From the NCBI GenBank assembly GCA_964019135.1, contig OZ025256.1, positions 42,132,035 to 42,196,034 of the forward strand: a stretch of 64,000 nt of DNA. Direction: 5' to 3'. Positions 36,250 through 48,700 of this stretch are shown piece after piece (the first letter of the stretch is position 1; each line of letters begins with the position of its first letter). Under the pieces are notes generated by a model. That model was not told where the DNA came from, did no database searches, and worked only from the letters and a program-made list of their open reading frames with translations. A program made the translations under genes and the position numbers. Origin of the DNA: Arenicola marina (Eukaryota > Annelida > Polychaeta > Arenicolidae).

Positions 36250-39200
36250 GGATGGTCGCCAAGGAGCTAGTGGTGTCAGGCCAGCGCCAAGGGCCGGGGC
36301 CACTGACGGTGGCGCGGCGGGCAGCCACACACAAACCTAAGATCACCATCACGGCAGACCTGGAGCGTCTGGAGAAACACGCGAAGCCAAGACGTCTTCT
36401 CGTCCCGCCGCCCCGGTATGTACGCTTGTTAGAACCCAAAACGTGATAGTGACGGAAACGTCATACCTTGGTAAAATTAAATACACAGTTTCAAGTTTGA
36501 CTTCAACCATCCCGGTTATCGCTCACAAAACCCTGCGTAACGTTTCTGGATGAGACGAAACAGGGCCACTTGGTGCCAAAGAAGTGATTGATTGACAATT
36601 AATGACCTGTTGGAGGCCGAACTGCGCGAATACGGCGCAGGAAAATAGGAATAGGAGTAGGAGGCTCCAAGGAATAGACCCTAGCTGGAGGTGGGGGAGG
36701 GGGCGATACCCTATAAATCTGAAAGTCAAGAATTACTACCTCATATATTCATAGCCCTCATCAATAGACACGGCGATCGAGGCACAATGTGAAACTGTAC
36801 ATTTGCTCCCCGATGGCGCATGCCATGTGGTATGTATGCTTGTTGTTATTCGGTTCACCTTGGGGATATACCCGGGTTACCAAAGAAATGCGCCGAATAG
36901 TACCTGCCATCAGCTATGATTGTCAATTTCATACTCACGATTAACGAAAAAAGACTTAAGCGTGGGCGGGGCTTACCTCGGCGTGTTGAGCGATGTAGAG
37001 GAAACAAATAAGTGTTCCCCATTTTGTCGAGACTGCTTGGGATCAGGGGAGTTTAGCAGGGTCAATGATATACGGCGATCTCAAAATACAAGTAACATTA
37101 ATAATTTACTACATATGTCAGTATTGTTTCAAACATATTTGAATGAGTAATGCAAGTTAATAAAATGTCGCATTTTTAAATTGGATAGAGAGGTACAAAG
37201 CGATAATAGTTATCACAACGAAATCATTCTTAGCAATATTTGTTCTCAGTAACATACTGTTTCAGTAACGACTACACACCATACGTCTTCAATAATCTGG
37301 GTCCTTACTGCGACATCACCACTGCCAAGTTCCTCGTTAAGCTGGTAACGTATTAACTATTTTATCATAAGAATTCAATCATTCGCGGATCAGACCAGTA
37401 AAATAATTCATCCCATTTTCGTCATCCCAGGTCCGCCAAAAATCATACATCCGCGAAAAGGAAGCTTATTCAAATTTATTTAATAATAATTTATTTAGTA
37501 TTTTATACGCTTTAGCTAGTAAGAGCACTCAGTTGACTGACATCAAAGTTACAACGTAAACTTACACTGAATTTTATATCCGTCGGCATCGTCGAATTTT
37601 TGCAGCCATCAACGAAAAGTTGTATATGGCAGTGGCGTTTATTTGATTCATTTGATTAATTTATAAATGAGAGCTCAGACAAAAATATACAATGTTATAA
37701 CCTCCTAAAAGAAGCAATTACAATTCATTCTGTGGCTGTAAACGACGCGACTAATATCTGGTAGTGCGAATGTAAGCTTCACTTTGCTACCATATAAATA
37801 TACTTCAATAACCGCAGAAGATTTCATTTGTGGAGCTGGTGATTGCATCGATTCCTAACCCAAACGGATTATTCACACACGTAGAATATTCACATTTCTG
37901 ATGGGAAAACAGGTTCTAAAAGTGAAATTCCAAATAAATGCACTAAAATAAATATTCCGGTTCAATAACATAATATTTAAAGGTGTACATCTTCATCTAT
38001 GTTTCGTCTGCAGCCAGACATCCGCAGACGGGGCTACTACATCCGTCAACTGGCATCGGGTCTGACTGACCCCTGGCGGGACCTGACCATGGACAGGGAG
38101 CTCCTGCCCCAGATAGACACCACCCCCGACAAGAAAGCGGTCCTCCCGCCTACTCCACGGTAAACACGTGATGCACATTTCAAATTGATATTAACCCTGT
38201 ATGCTTACTCTTGCGACATTGTTTCCATTGATAAGCATTTTCAGTTTTTAAACTGGAAATATCATTTATTTAGGCAGACCATTATTGCATGCATATATAC
38301 AAATACAGTATTTGATGCGCGTAATAAATAAAAAGGAATTAAAGGCCAGGGTGGTGTGCGTATGTGGGATTAAGAGTGTGGCTTTCTTGTACTATGTAAT
38401 CACAATTTTGGCATTGATGCCGTAATTTGTCATGTAATATATAAAGAAAACTGTCATAACGCTTACATATTTCTTAAAAGGATAACACTAACAAGCTGCG
38501 ACCAATAGCTTTCGAAGATATATTTTATGAGGTTTATTATATAGGAAAATTGCTGTATGGTATATTGAATATACAAAGCAATATCAACATTGGGGTTCCA
38601 TAGCGTGTTTACATTCTGATGTACACCATATGTATACCATATGCACACCGTTATGCACACTTTACTTTCGTCGTGTAGACCACTGTTGCTAGGGGAGACG
38701 CGTAAGACACAGGGGAGCACTAGGATGCCGCCTATCCCCATGGTAACTGTTGCTACTGGTGACATCAAGAAGACGCTTTGCTACAGTGACGTCCCTTCTC
38801 TCAGGTAAAACACGAGAAGAGCTCCTCGCATGGGCAAAGACTGTTTTGTTGGGGTAACAAGTCATGGATTCCTTATTTAGTGATAAACATATTTATTAAA
38901 GAATAAATATCTTTTGAATGGTAAACGAGAAGTGAAGAGGGGGAGGGGAAGGGGGAGGGGTAGGAAATGGAAATCTTTGAGATCAGACCATATGAAATAT
39001 GAAATGTTTTCTCCATTGCTGATTTGTGTATAGTTAGTTGTCCAGCGGTCCACCAGCAACCCACGTTATACCCACGAGAGGATTGCATCAGTTTGTTCTG
39101 TGATCTAATCATGTTATATATGAAATGCTTTCGGCAAATGGTCGCCGTGTGTACAGGTTCTCAGCAGCGGCAATGATAACTTAATGACATTCCCTTGGCT

Positions 39201-39804
39201 GCGGAGGGGCCGCCCCGATAGCTCAGTGGGTTAGAGCGCTCGACTGGAGTTCTCTGGTCACCTGAGAGCCTAACGGCACGATGGTTCGACCCCCGCTGTG
39301 GCCATGTCTCTGTGGTCCCATGTCCTTCTTCGCAAAGAGTAGGTGGTTACCCCCGGGGACATGGCTCCACTCTTCCTTCCTTTTCCATTGACGCGATATG
39401 ACCAAAAGTGGTTAAAAGTGTCTTAAATATACAACCAACCAACCAACCAAAACGCTGCCTGCCTACGCCACTGTATTCGTCGAATCGTTGGTGTTCGTCG
39501 CGTAAACCAACAGTCGCTCGCGGTATATAATCCTTGCATTTTCAGAAAACAACTGAAAAAGAAAATGGAGGCCAACGAAGCTGCGAAGAACCGGAACGAG
39601 TATCAGCGCACGCGCGCAGACTTCTACCGGATGGGGCTGTACCGCCTGGATGAGATCCACCCCGCCAACCGGGATTGGGTCAAGAAATCCTACGCCACCT
39701 ACTTCCAGAACACCGCCGGCGCCAGAAGGGCCATTAAACACTGCATGGAGGAAGTGGAGGCCGAGATCGGGGTGAAACCGGGCGGGCAGAATAACATCAC
39801 GTGA
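36250..39804 (+). CDS. gene B: five-exon gene, tandem paralogue of gene A, family unrecognised
   Basis: Exons 36250-36415, 37266-37344, 38014-38159, 38679-38804 and 39546-39804. Donors GTATGT, GTAACG, GTAAAC and GTAAAA, all acceptors AG. From ATG 36252 the spliced frame is exactly 258 codons including the stop (257 residues). Intron phases are 2, 0, 2, 2 as in gene A. Shared motifs: YVFNNLGPYCD, GLTDPWRDLTMDRELLP, GSTRMPPIPMV, CYSDVPSLR and RTRADFYRMGLYRLDEIHP. There is no signal peptide or membrane span; the protein is basic and Pro-rich at the N terminus. The first exon starts just after an acceptor (CACAG at 36249), so a 5' UTR exon is expected upstream. A polyadenylation signal lies 170 bases past the stop. 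The E/K-rich tail of gene A is missing, so it was either gained by A or lost by B. Function unknown. Confidence 0.85.
36857..36886. repeat. dispersed 30-bp element, copy 2
   Basis: Identical to 29370-29399, in the first intron of gene B and next to a MITE fragment. Confidence 0.8.
36898..36985 (+). mobile_element. MITE fragment
   Basis: Matches the right half of the MITE at 8862-9126 (ACCTGCCATCAGCTATGATT through GTGGGCGGGGCTTA). Both ends are missing. Confidence 0.7.
39208..39450 (+). mobile_element. tRNA-derived SINE (family 2)
   Basis: Head CCCCGATAGCTCAGTGGG, B box GGTTCGACCCCC, the shared body (GGCCATGTCTCTGTGGTCCC) and a tail ending in CAACCAACCAACC. It is inserted in the last intron of gene B, about 95 bases before the final exon. 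Confidence 0.85.
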
Positions 39805-39975
39805 TCTGACTGCATCACGTGATCTGACATGAAACCAACCAACAAATTTATATCATTTCAGCGATGTGGGGGTGAAGTATACAAGACAGGAGCGATAATA
39901 CAGAAGCACGTGGCATATTATTTGTGGTAATCGACCTGCTTTAGATATTATGTAGCATGGCATGGACATTCTTAT

Positions 39976-39981
39976 AATAAA
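39976..39981 (+). terminator. polyadenylation signal of gene B
   Basis: AATAAA 172 bases after the gene B stop codon, in an AT-rich setting. Confidence 0.6.
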
Positions 39982-40051
39982 GTACAGTTATATATACCGA
40001 GAGGCATTTTTCGTTTTTGTTTTTTTCTGCTGGCGTTGCTGTCAGTTAACG

Positions 40052-40327
40052 AGAACACAAGCAGCGGATACCTCAAAACATCGCCATACCACAGGAGATG
40101 CTCAGCAGACATATCGCCAAGGTCAGCACAGGACTAAGCGTAAACATCAATCTCCGAAAGGAGGGCGTTCCGCTGACCCATACATTGCCTCTGCTCACGG
40201 CAAATCAAACCAGTGGGAATATCTTTCTTATGCAAGACTTAAAAAGGGAGTCCCACCCAATCGATATGGGCAATTGTACGCATGCAGCCCATATAGCCAT
40301 CTGTATGCCGTCAAAGATTTTGTGTAA
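40052..40327 (+). CDS. possible orphan terminal exon
   Basis: A strong pyrimidine tract (TTTTTGTTTTTTTCTGCTGG) and TGTCAG precede a 92-codon frame that is open in phase 0 and ends at a stop at 40325. It reads LTRTQAADTSKH and, near its end, QWEYLSYARLKKGVPPNRYG. It cannot follow gene B exon 38679-38804, since a phase 2 entry gives an immediate stop. It lies beyond the gene B polyadenylation signal. A second frame is also open for 89 codons, so coding status is uncertain. No family recognised. Confidence 0.25.
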   Translation, partial: RTQAADTSKHRHTTGDAQQTYRQGQHRTKRKHQSPKGGRSADPYIASAHGKSNQWEYLSYARLKKGVPPNRYGQLYACSPYSHLYAVKDFV

Positions 40328-41213
40328 TCTGATGTCACAATATTATCAAACTGCACTATTGAACTGATCGAGGTCAAATGCGAAAGGGCGACGCTACGCC
40401 CTATCATTGGGACAAGATTCTAGTCGGGGTATCACTAGCGATCATTTTTTAACCGCATTTTTAAATCGTTAATTTATACATAAAAAGGAAACATTTCAAA
40501 ATAAACAATCTGCGGAAACGGCTCATGATCTCAGCATCGAGTCACGTGGGACATATGGGTGCTGCAGGAGCGACCTCTCCAGGGACAGTGACACAACCAT
40601 AAAGCCATACACAATTACCAAGCAAGACAAAATAAGACAAACATTTCATGATTTATATTTTTTTCATTTTATTCATTGATGTCAAGAGCGAACATAAAAT
40701 TGTGTAGCAGTGGCCCCTTTGATTATCATACCCATTTGATTAAGCAATAAGTTGTAGAAAGAAGCTTCACCACATATATCAGCCAGTGTGCTGTGGCAGG
40801 GTGTTCTTCCCCTTAACGCTTTTCCCACCAAAGTAATTTCAGTATCTATATTTTGCCCAATCTATGGCGTGATTAGTACAAGAATTATGCATTCTCGTCA
40901 CTAGAATTGATTCTCTGGGACCTGTTTATAATACTTAAAACCATGCATAAAATCATTCTACTACGCACAAGTCTCTGGCGTAGAATACAAGCTTCAAACT
41001 AAGTACCTTTCGGAGGGCATATTTCTCATTACGTTGATGCGTGATTAAAATTACTTTGGGGCGGCCATCTTGCCCCATTGAGCCTCTGAGAAGTATATGA
41101 TGACCGAATAACGGCCTACACTGACTACGGTTCAGGGTCTACGGAAGGTCTAGCGCAACTTTGATTCTGGTTAACGTCAAAACGCACTTTCATGAAATCC
41201 AAGATGGCGGGCA

Positions 41214-41330
41214 TCCGTCCTACAAACTAGGACCGCGTACGTCCAACAAACTAGGACCGCGTGCGTCCTACAAACTAGGACCGCGTGCGTCCTACAAACT
41301 AGGACCGCGTACGTCCAACAAACTAGGATC
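41214..41330. repeat. 24-bp repeat, about 5 copies
   Basis: Units of 24 bp with core TACAAACTAGGACCGCGTGC. Two subtypes differ as CTACAAAC and CAACAAAC. Confidence 0.9.
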
Positions 41331-41514
41331 AGAAACGCGTCACTACAGAAGCGCCAAGATGCTCATTCATGATATAACGGTACGTATGGTAAGTGACGTC
41401 ACGCTTCATCACTATGTTATCACAGTTCAAACACAGATCCGTGACGTCACATAACAATATAGATTAACTACGTCACAATTAAGGCAAAGGTCCACAACAC
41501 CAAGGATAACCTAA

Positions 41515-41642
41515 TCATTCATCAAAAGGATAATGTAATCATATATTATAAGGATAATGTAATCATACATTATAAGGAAAATGTAAGCATACATTACAAG
41601 GATAATGTAATCATATATCAAAAGGATCATGTAATCATAGTT
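41515..41642. repeat. 24-bp repeat, about 5 copies
   Basis: Units with core AAGGATAATGTAATCATA, 24 bp, AT-rich, with mild divergence. Confidence 0.88.
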
Positions 41643-42769
41643 TCCTTGGTGACATCACACCAATAACGCCACGTCATTAATATATAAAGTAGCCCCCCCC
41701 CACCTTCCCCACCCTGCACCGCCACACCCTGCGAATTAACCACTAATATCTTGTAATATTTGCTTATACAGCTCAAAAACCTTAGTACAAGACTGGAAAC
41801 ATAAGAAATATAGTTCTTAGTTCGCTTGCAAACAAGAATTTGATAACATTTCCCAGAACCATTTTTCATGAATATATAACTATTAATTTAACGATTAGCA
41901 TGTAACAGATAGGGTTACTTAGAGAAATCGGTTGTCATTGCACGGCTGGAGTAACTTCCAGCTTCAAAATTGGGACTCCATTTTCGATCGACTTCACAAA
42001 AATAGTGTACATATACACTATCAGCCGTAACCCCATTAAGCTCCACACATAGACATATTTGTGAAGCGCTAAACATGTGACACGTAGCAGTACATGCCCA
42101 TCAAGAGCCTATTTCACCCATTTTAAATGTGCTTACATACACCGAGGCAGTGACTTTTTGCTTACATATCACGTTTACTTGACATGGTGCCTGTACTCTA
42201 ATAACGAGGCCCTGCAGTGGCTTACATGGCGCAGCTCACATCCTCTGTTGATTCCAGCCACGCGAACTTCACACTCAATGGCGCTATGAGCAAAGTGTCA
42301 GTCAGATCTCCAACAGCATAACAGAAGTAGCCAACAGTGCACGCAGTATGTGCGGCTAAGCACGTGCAACGAGGATGACAATAAGAAAATGTAGGAGCAA
42401 ACAAAGGTTCCTCGGTAAGCCTTGACAAGCCAAACCAAACAAGAACAGAATGCAAATAAAGATGGAAGCGGACGACCCGGGGGGCGGTCCATAAACTGAC
42501 TATTTATAAGTGACAAATCCACCCCCAATCCAAGTGATGATAAGACAGCCATCAACATAGAAACTGTCACACTCATAAGTAAAGTCATCGCCTTTAAGAA
42601 CAATTTAAGCCTATAAAGTAAACGTTATTTAGCTCCAACCTCTAGACGTCGAGACATGTCTAGATATCTGAAGCTCCCTGCATAGATAGTCAAAAATAAA
42701 TACAGCCTCTGAATGGAATTCTAATTGTACCCAGATAAAGCTAAAGCTAAGGTGACCAGCCGTCGATCA

Positions 42770-45700
42770 TTAGCTGGCCTTGCCGATGTCTAGCTTCTGT
42801 TGAATGACGCGTGATGAGTGGTAAATCATAGCGTCAATGAGACCAGCAACTACAGAGAGAGAAATATAGCAACCATGTAAAGACATATATCTCACAGACA
42901 ATTAGTATTCATATAACATAATATATCTGGTGATATGGCACACATATAAAAAATGTATTTGCAGGAAATTCCTTGAAACGCAAGATTGTCCTGTGTACGT
43001 TCATATTTATATTGTATATATATAACTTAACTATTATACGGCACTTAATCTGGAGTATGTCAATGTGTTATTGAACAGACTGACAAGCGGACATTTCTTT
43101 CACAACAATTTTCAGTTATTTTTGGAGAAAGCAGAACAGTTGATAATGAAATAATGTTAGCACATTCTCGCCGAGATATTTCTCGCCTGTAGCTGCCACT
43201 TGACTTACCTGTGAATATCCCGCCAACAATTGCACAAACTCCCGTCAAAAAGTGCATGAAGGATCTGAAAGACATTAACGATTTGTCACCTGGCATTTTC
43301 GCTTGCCCCTCCAACATGCAACCACAATGATTCTTCCATTATACCCTTTGAATTGCTCCATTTCTACTGTTGCCTATTGATTGTCTCTTAGTCTCTGTCT
43401 CCAAAATCTCTGTAACTTGCTCTGTATTTCATTATTCCAACTTATATATGCACTGATTACTCATGTATTTCCTGTTGACTAATTCCTGTATTTTTTTCGA
43501 AAAACACAAGAAGTAGCATTAATATATGGCTCATATTTAGATATTGTCAAGTTAATATTAACCGACCCTGTTTAGACTCACCTATTTTTCTCTGTGTATT
43601 TTACCATCATAGGTGACAGTTCGTAAGTAACAAATATTCCGGGCAAGCCTTGCTCCCCTGTCAAACCACCGCTGATAACTTTATGATGTTTTGTAACAGA
43701 ATACTGGTTTGTGTCTACGACCTGAAATAAAGAAATCCATCTAACCTCACATATCATCCTCTAATCCTCCGTAAAGACAGAGAAGGAAACATAAGTGAGA
43801 AACTAAGTACATATGCACTGAACCTCACATATCATCTTCTACTCCTCCGTAAAGACAGAGAAGGAAACATAAGTGAGAAACTAAGTACATATGCACTGAA
43901 CCTCACATATCATCTTCTACTCCTCCGTAAAGACAGAGAAGGAAACATAAGTGAGAAACTAAGTACATATGCACTGAACCTCACATATCATCTTCTACTC
44001 CTCCGTAAAGACAGAGAAGGAAACATAAGTGAGAAACTAAGTACATATGCACTGAACCTCACATATCATCTTCTACTCCTCCGTAAAGACAGAGAAGGAA
44101 ACATAAGTGAGAAACTAAGTACATATGCACTGAACCTCACATATCATCTTCTACTCCTCCGTAAAGACAGAGAAGGAAACATAAGTGAGAAACTAAGTAC
44201 ATATGCACTGAACCTCACATATCATCTTCTACTCCTCCGTAAAGACAGAGAAGGAAACATAAGTGAGAAACTAAGTACATATGCACTGAACCTCACATAT
44301 CATCTTCTACTCCTCCGTAAAGACAGAGAAGGAAACATAAGTGAGAAACTAAGTACATATGCACTGAACCTCACATATCATCTTCTACTCCTCCGTAAAG
44401 ACAGAGAAGGAAACATAAGTGAGAAACTAAGTACATATGCACTGAACCTCACATATCATCTTCTACTCCTCCGTAAAGACAGAGAAGGAAACATAAGTGA
44501 GAAACTAAGTACATATGCACTGAAATCCTACCCGTAACAGTAAACAATGCAAGAGAAATGTAAAGCAAATAACTGATGCTGCTATAATAGCAAGGAACGG
44601 TTCATATATCACAATATCAGGATTACACTTTATGTATGTCGATCTATTACAATATAGAAAGCCATAGTTATATATCACAAGATCAGGATTGCACTTTATA
44701 TATGTCAATCTATTACAATATAGAAAGCCATAGTTATATATCACAATATCAGGATTGCACTTTATATATGTGGATTTATTACAATATAGAAAGCCATAGT
44801 TACCTTTCCCGTTGTTCTTACATATGTTGTTGGAACTATCTTTACAAAATACTGGTACATTGTTGAATCTGAAAATGTTTAAAACAATTTCATGTAAATG
44901 GACTATGTCAAATAAGATAAGATAAAATACGTACGATAAAGTTTTATTTAACGTAATAAGATAAGATAAAATATGATAAAATTGTATTTAACGTTGGTAT
45001 ATAAAAGTCATCAATAAACATTAGCACAATTGCTATTGGCCCGACAATGATACAATGACATGAGGAAATGAGATAAATATACATATGATAATGAAAATAC
45101 AACAACTATGCTATCATCTATTTACCCGTTAGCTATGTTGCACAAAGTGCACAAATTACAGTGACACATGAACAAACGGTACTTTATCTCCATTACGTTT
45201 TGCTCCACAAATGCAAACTACATAAAAGCAAAATTAAATTCCCACCGTCATAATCGACGAAATTCTCACTCTGGTTGATATTAAAATGCTAAATCTAAAA
45301 AACTAGTAGACCATATTTCATCGTGAGAAGCTAAGGCTTTAAAACTTATTTATTGGTGTGCACCCTGACACCGACCGGAAGTGCACTGGCTGAGCGATAA
45401 AAGCACGTACTCCTGCCCGCGACCTGTGACATATGAGCCGATGTGAAGTCAGACAGCTAGATTGTTTGGCAGCGGACCACACTATCTGACAACAAACTGT
45501 GATATATATGTAAGCAAACAGAATGCCTAGACCGTAATTCAACCAGCGCTAACGTAACTCAACTATAGATTGGTTCTTCATGCGTGATTTATCACGGTGA
45601 CATTGAAGTTTGGGAAATTGAGTGTGTGACTGCAGACTGCAGTTGCAGTGCCAGTGAGCCGTTGCAGTGGCCAGTGGGGGGTTAATCATTGATGTTTTAG

Positions 45701-48700
45701 GTCACGTTTCGTCTTTCGCGATGGTAATTTCGGGATTGTGAATTGCTGAGCCTGTTCATGCCACTATGTCATAGGTGAAATAACCGTGGGGGGATTTATT
45801 TTACTTGCTCTATGTCCGACGATCAATTTGGCTATGGAGGGTGGGGGGTGGCAGGGAGTGGAGGGGGCGCAGAGGTCCAGGGATTAGCAGGATACAATTG
45901 AAATGGCAGGCGGGGAGTTTGTTCTTAAAGAAAGGATGTATTCGCGAGAGGTGGGCAAGGGCTCTGGCCAATTTATTAGGGTTCAATAAGTTGTATTTAT
46001 TATTTGAGAAGATTTCAGCTCTAAAGTTAATATTGCATATTGAGCTCTTTCCCACCAAAACTAAGCCCAGGTAAAATTTATATCGAAACTGGCAGAGAAC
46101 TTGATTGTTTAATTCTATAAATTTAGAAACCTGATAAATATTGCTGTTTCGGCTGTGATGTAGAAAACATATCTATTCCAAGGAGTCTCCCAAGACATAA
46201 CGTATCTATCCCAGGACACAAAGAATAAATTTCTTTATTCCCAGATCATGAGGAATTAAAGGGGACACTCCCTGCATACAAAGGCGGATCACACAAATAC
46301 TTTTAATAGCAAAGATGGGGTCAAGAACTGTCAACAGTTCAGGACTTACCAAGGTCTACAGGCAATTGGGTCGCCCCAAAGATACCACCACCTCCCCACT
46401 TTTTGAGACCAGGGAAAGGCATGAATCAGAACTAGTAAAAACTTCCTTATTTGTGCTGGCTAATAAAGGTATTTGAGGTGGGAACACAATAAATGGAACA
46501 GATTGCCCAACATGCTCTTTAAATTATTGCTCATGCTATATATATTTGTATATATCATTTAAAGAGCATGTCGGGTAATCTGGTTTGTGTCACATTCATG
46601 CATCGTGAGAAAGTGTCCTGGTTTGTCATTAAATTTGGACATTGCAGCTGTTTTTTTAAAATTTTAACAGATTTAGTTTTGCATACATTGCTTACAGAGT
46701 TATCCACAATAATAATCTGACCATCTGTCTACATTAACTAATTTGTAAGAAAAAAAATTATAAGTGTCAACTGCTGCATGAGCAGCTTTAATATACAGAC
46801 ACCTACAGAAAGATATAGTGGTGCTGGTCTACCCAAAAGATTATTACAGGTCAGGATGGCAACTTAGCCATCACCCATAAATTTGAGTTGCGCTCTGCAT
46901 GCCTTGTGTCATGTCTAATCAGTCACAATTTTATCCACCATTTCGGTGTGTCTGTTACACTCAACGGTGAAAAAAAAAATTCTATAAATTAACTCTGCAT
47001 GCAATGCAGATACCTATTTCTTACAAGAAATAATTCAGATTACATTTTGTTTTTCAGTTAACTGCGGAGATGCCAGCCCCACCACCACCCAGTTATGGTA
47101 TGGGCCAGGGACCCAGCTGCTTCGACAGAGTGAAGATGGGATTCGGCCTAGGTTTCTGCGTCGGGATGGCATCGGGAGCCCTCTTCGGGGGGTTTGCAGC
47201 GCTCAGGCAAGTGGAGTCTGGATCTTGTGCTGGGCTAACAGTCAGTCACTCCAGATCGCTCTCATTGGACTATGGACATGATAAGGGCCTATGATAAGGC
47301 GATAAAACTGTGGTCATTTTGGATTGTCAAAATTGTGCATAACAACTTTTAATGGTTTAATTCTCTTTTTTCACTTGAATCCCTTTGCAGAGCGAACGCA
47401 GGGCCCTACGACGACCTTACCAGGCTTGATGGTGTTTGGTGCAAGTTGTAATAGCACCTTTAATTGCAAGTTGTAATAGCACCTTTAATTGCAAGTTGTA
47501 ATAGCACTGTTAATTAAAAGTTGTAATAGCACCTTTAATCACCAGTTTAATCTCTTCAGATATGGAATGCGCGGACGAGAGCTGATTCAGCAAGTGGGCA
47601 AGACCATGGTGCAGGGCGGCGGCACATTCGGCACCTTCATGGCCATCGGCACAGGAATCCGGTGCTAGCATACAGCGCATGGGTCATAAACTGAAGCACG
47701 GACAATTATTGTCAGCGGCTCGACGGTCGCGCAGTGGCTGGTTGGTGCGTCACGGTGGGGCAGTGTGAGACACTCCACGTGCGGACACGAGGCGAGAGAG
47801 CAAGATGTGACTGGTATAAGGCGACTATACATGTAATGATTAACTGATGTGTAAGCGAATAAGTCTGAATAAAGTGTGTTTGTACAAAAACTTGTTGCGC
47901 ACGTGGAACTTTAGCCGTCGGGCATTGACAAATAATTGCCGAATTTTTGTAAGCATGAACATCCTATTCCAAAACTGCGTTTCTCAACCAATTCCCCAGA
48001 CTTAGCAACCCCTCATTTACACCCCATTCCCCAGACATTGTAAACCCCCATTCTCTAAACTCTGTAACCCCTCATTGACACCCCATTCTCCAGACTTAGT
48101 AACCCCTCATTCACACCCCATTCCCCAGACTTAGTAACCCCTCATTCACACCCCATTCCCCAGACGTTGTAACCCCTCAGTCACACCCCATGTCCCAGAC
48201 TTTGCAACCCCTCATTTACACCCCATTTACCAGACTTTGTAACCCCTCGTTCGCACCCCATTCAATAGACTTTGTAACCCCTCATTCACACCCCACTACC
48301 CAGACTTTGTAACCCCTCATTCACACCCCATTCCCCAGACTTAGTAACCCCTCATTCACACCCCATTCCCCAGACTTAGTAACCCCTCATTTACACCCCA
48401 TTCACCAGACTTTGTAACCCCTCGTTCGCACCCCACTCACTAGACTTTGTAACCCCTCATTCACACCCCATTCTCCAGACTTAGTAACCCCTCATTCACA
48501 CCCCAATTCCCCAGAATTTGTAACCCCTCATTCACACCCCATTCACCAGAATTTGTAACCCCTCATTTACATCCTATTCCCCAGACTTTGTAACCCCTCA
48601 TTCACCAGACTGTGTAACCCCTCATTCACACCCCATTCACCAGACTTTGTAACCCCTCATTTACATCCTATTCCCCAGAATTTGTAACCCCTCATTCACA

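Larger units (their letters stand above)
40328..42769. other. intergenic DNA between gene B and ERGIC3
   Basis: Unique AT-rich sequence with two short arrays listed separately. It holds the ERGIC3 3' UTR at its right end. No clear minus-strand AATAAA was found within about 170 bases of the ERGIC3 stop. Confidence 0.5.
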
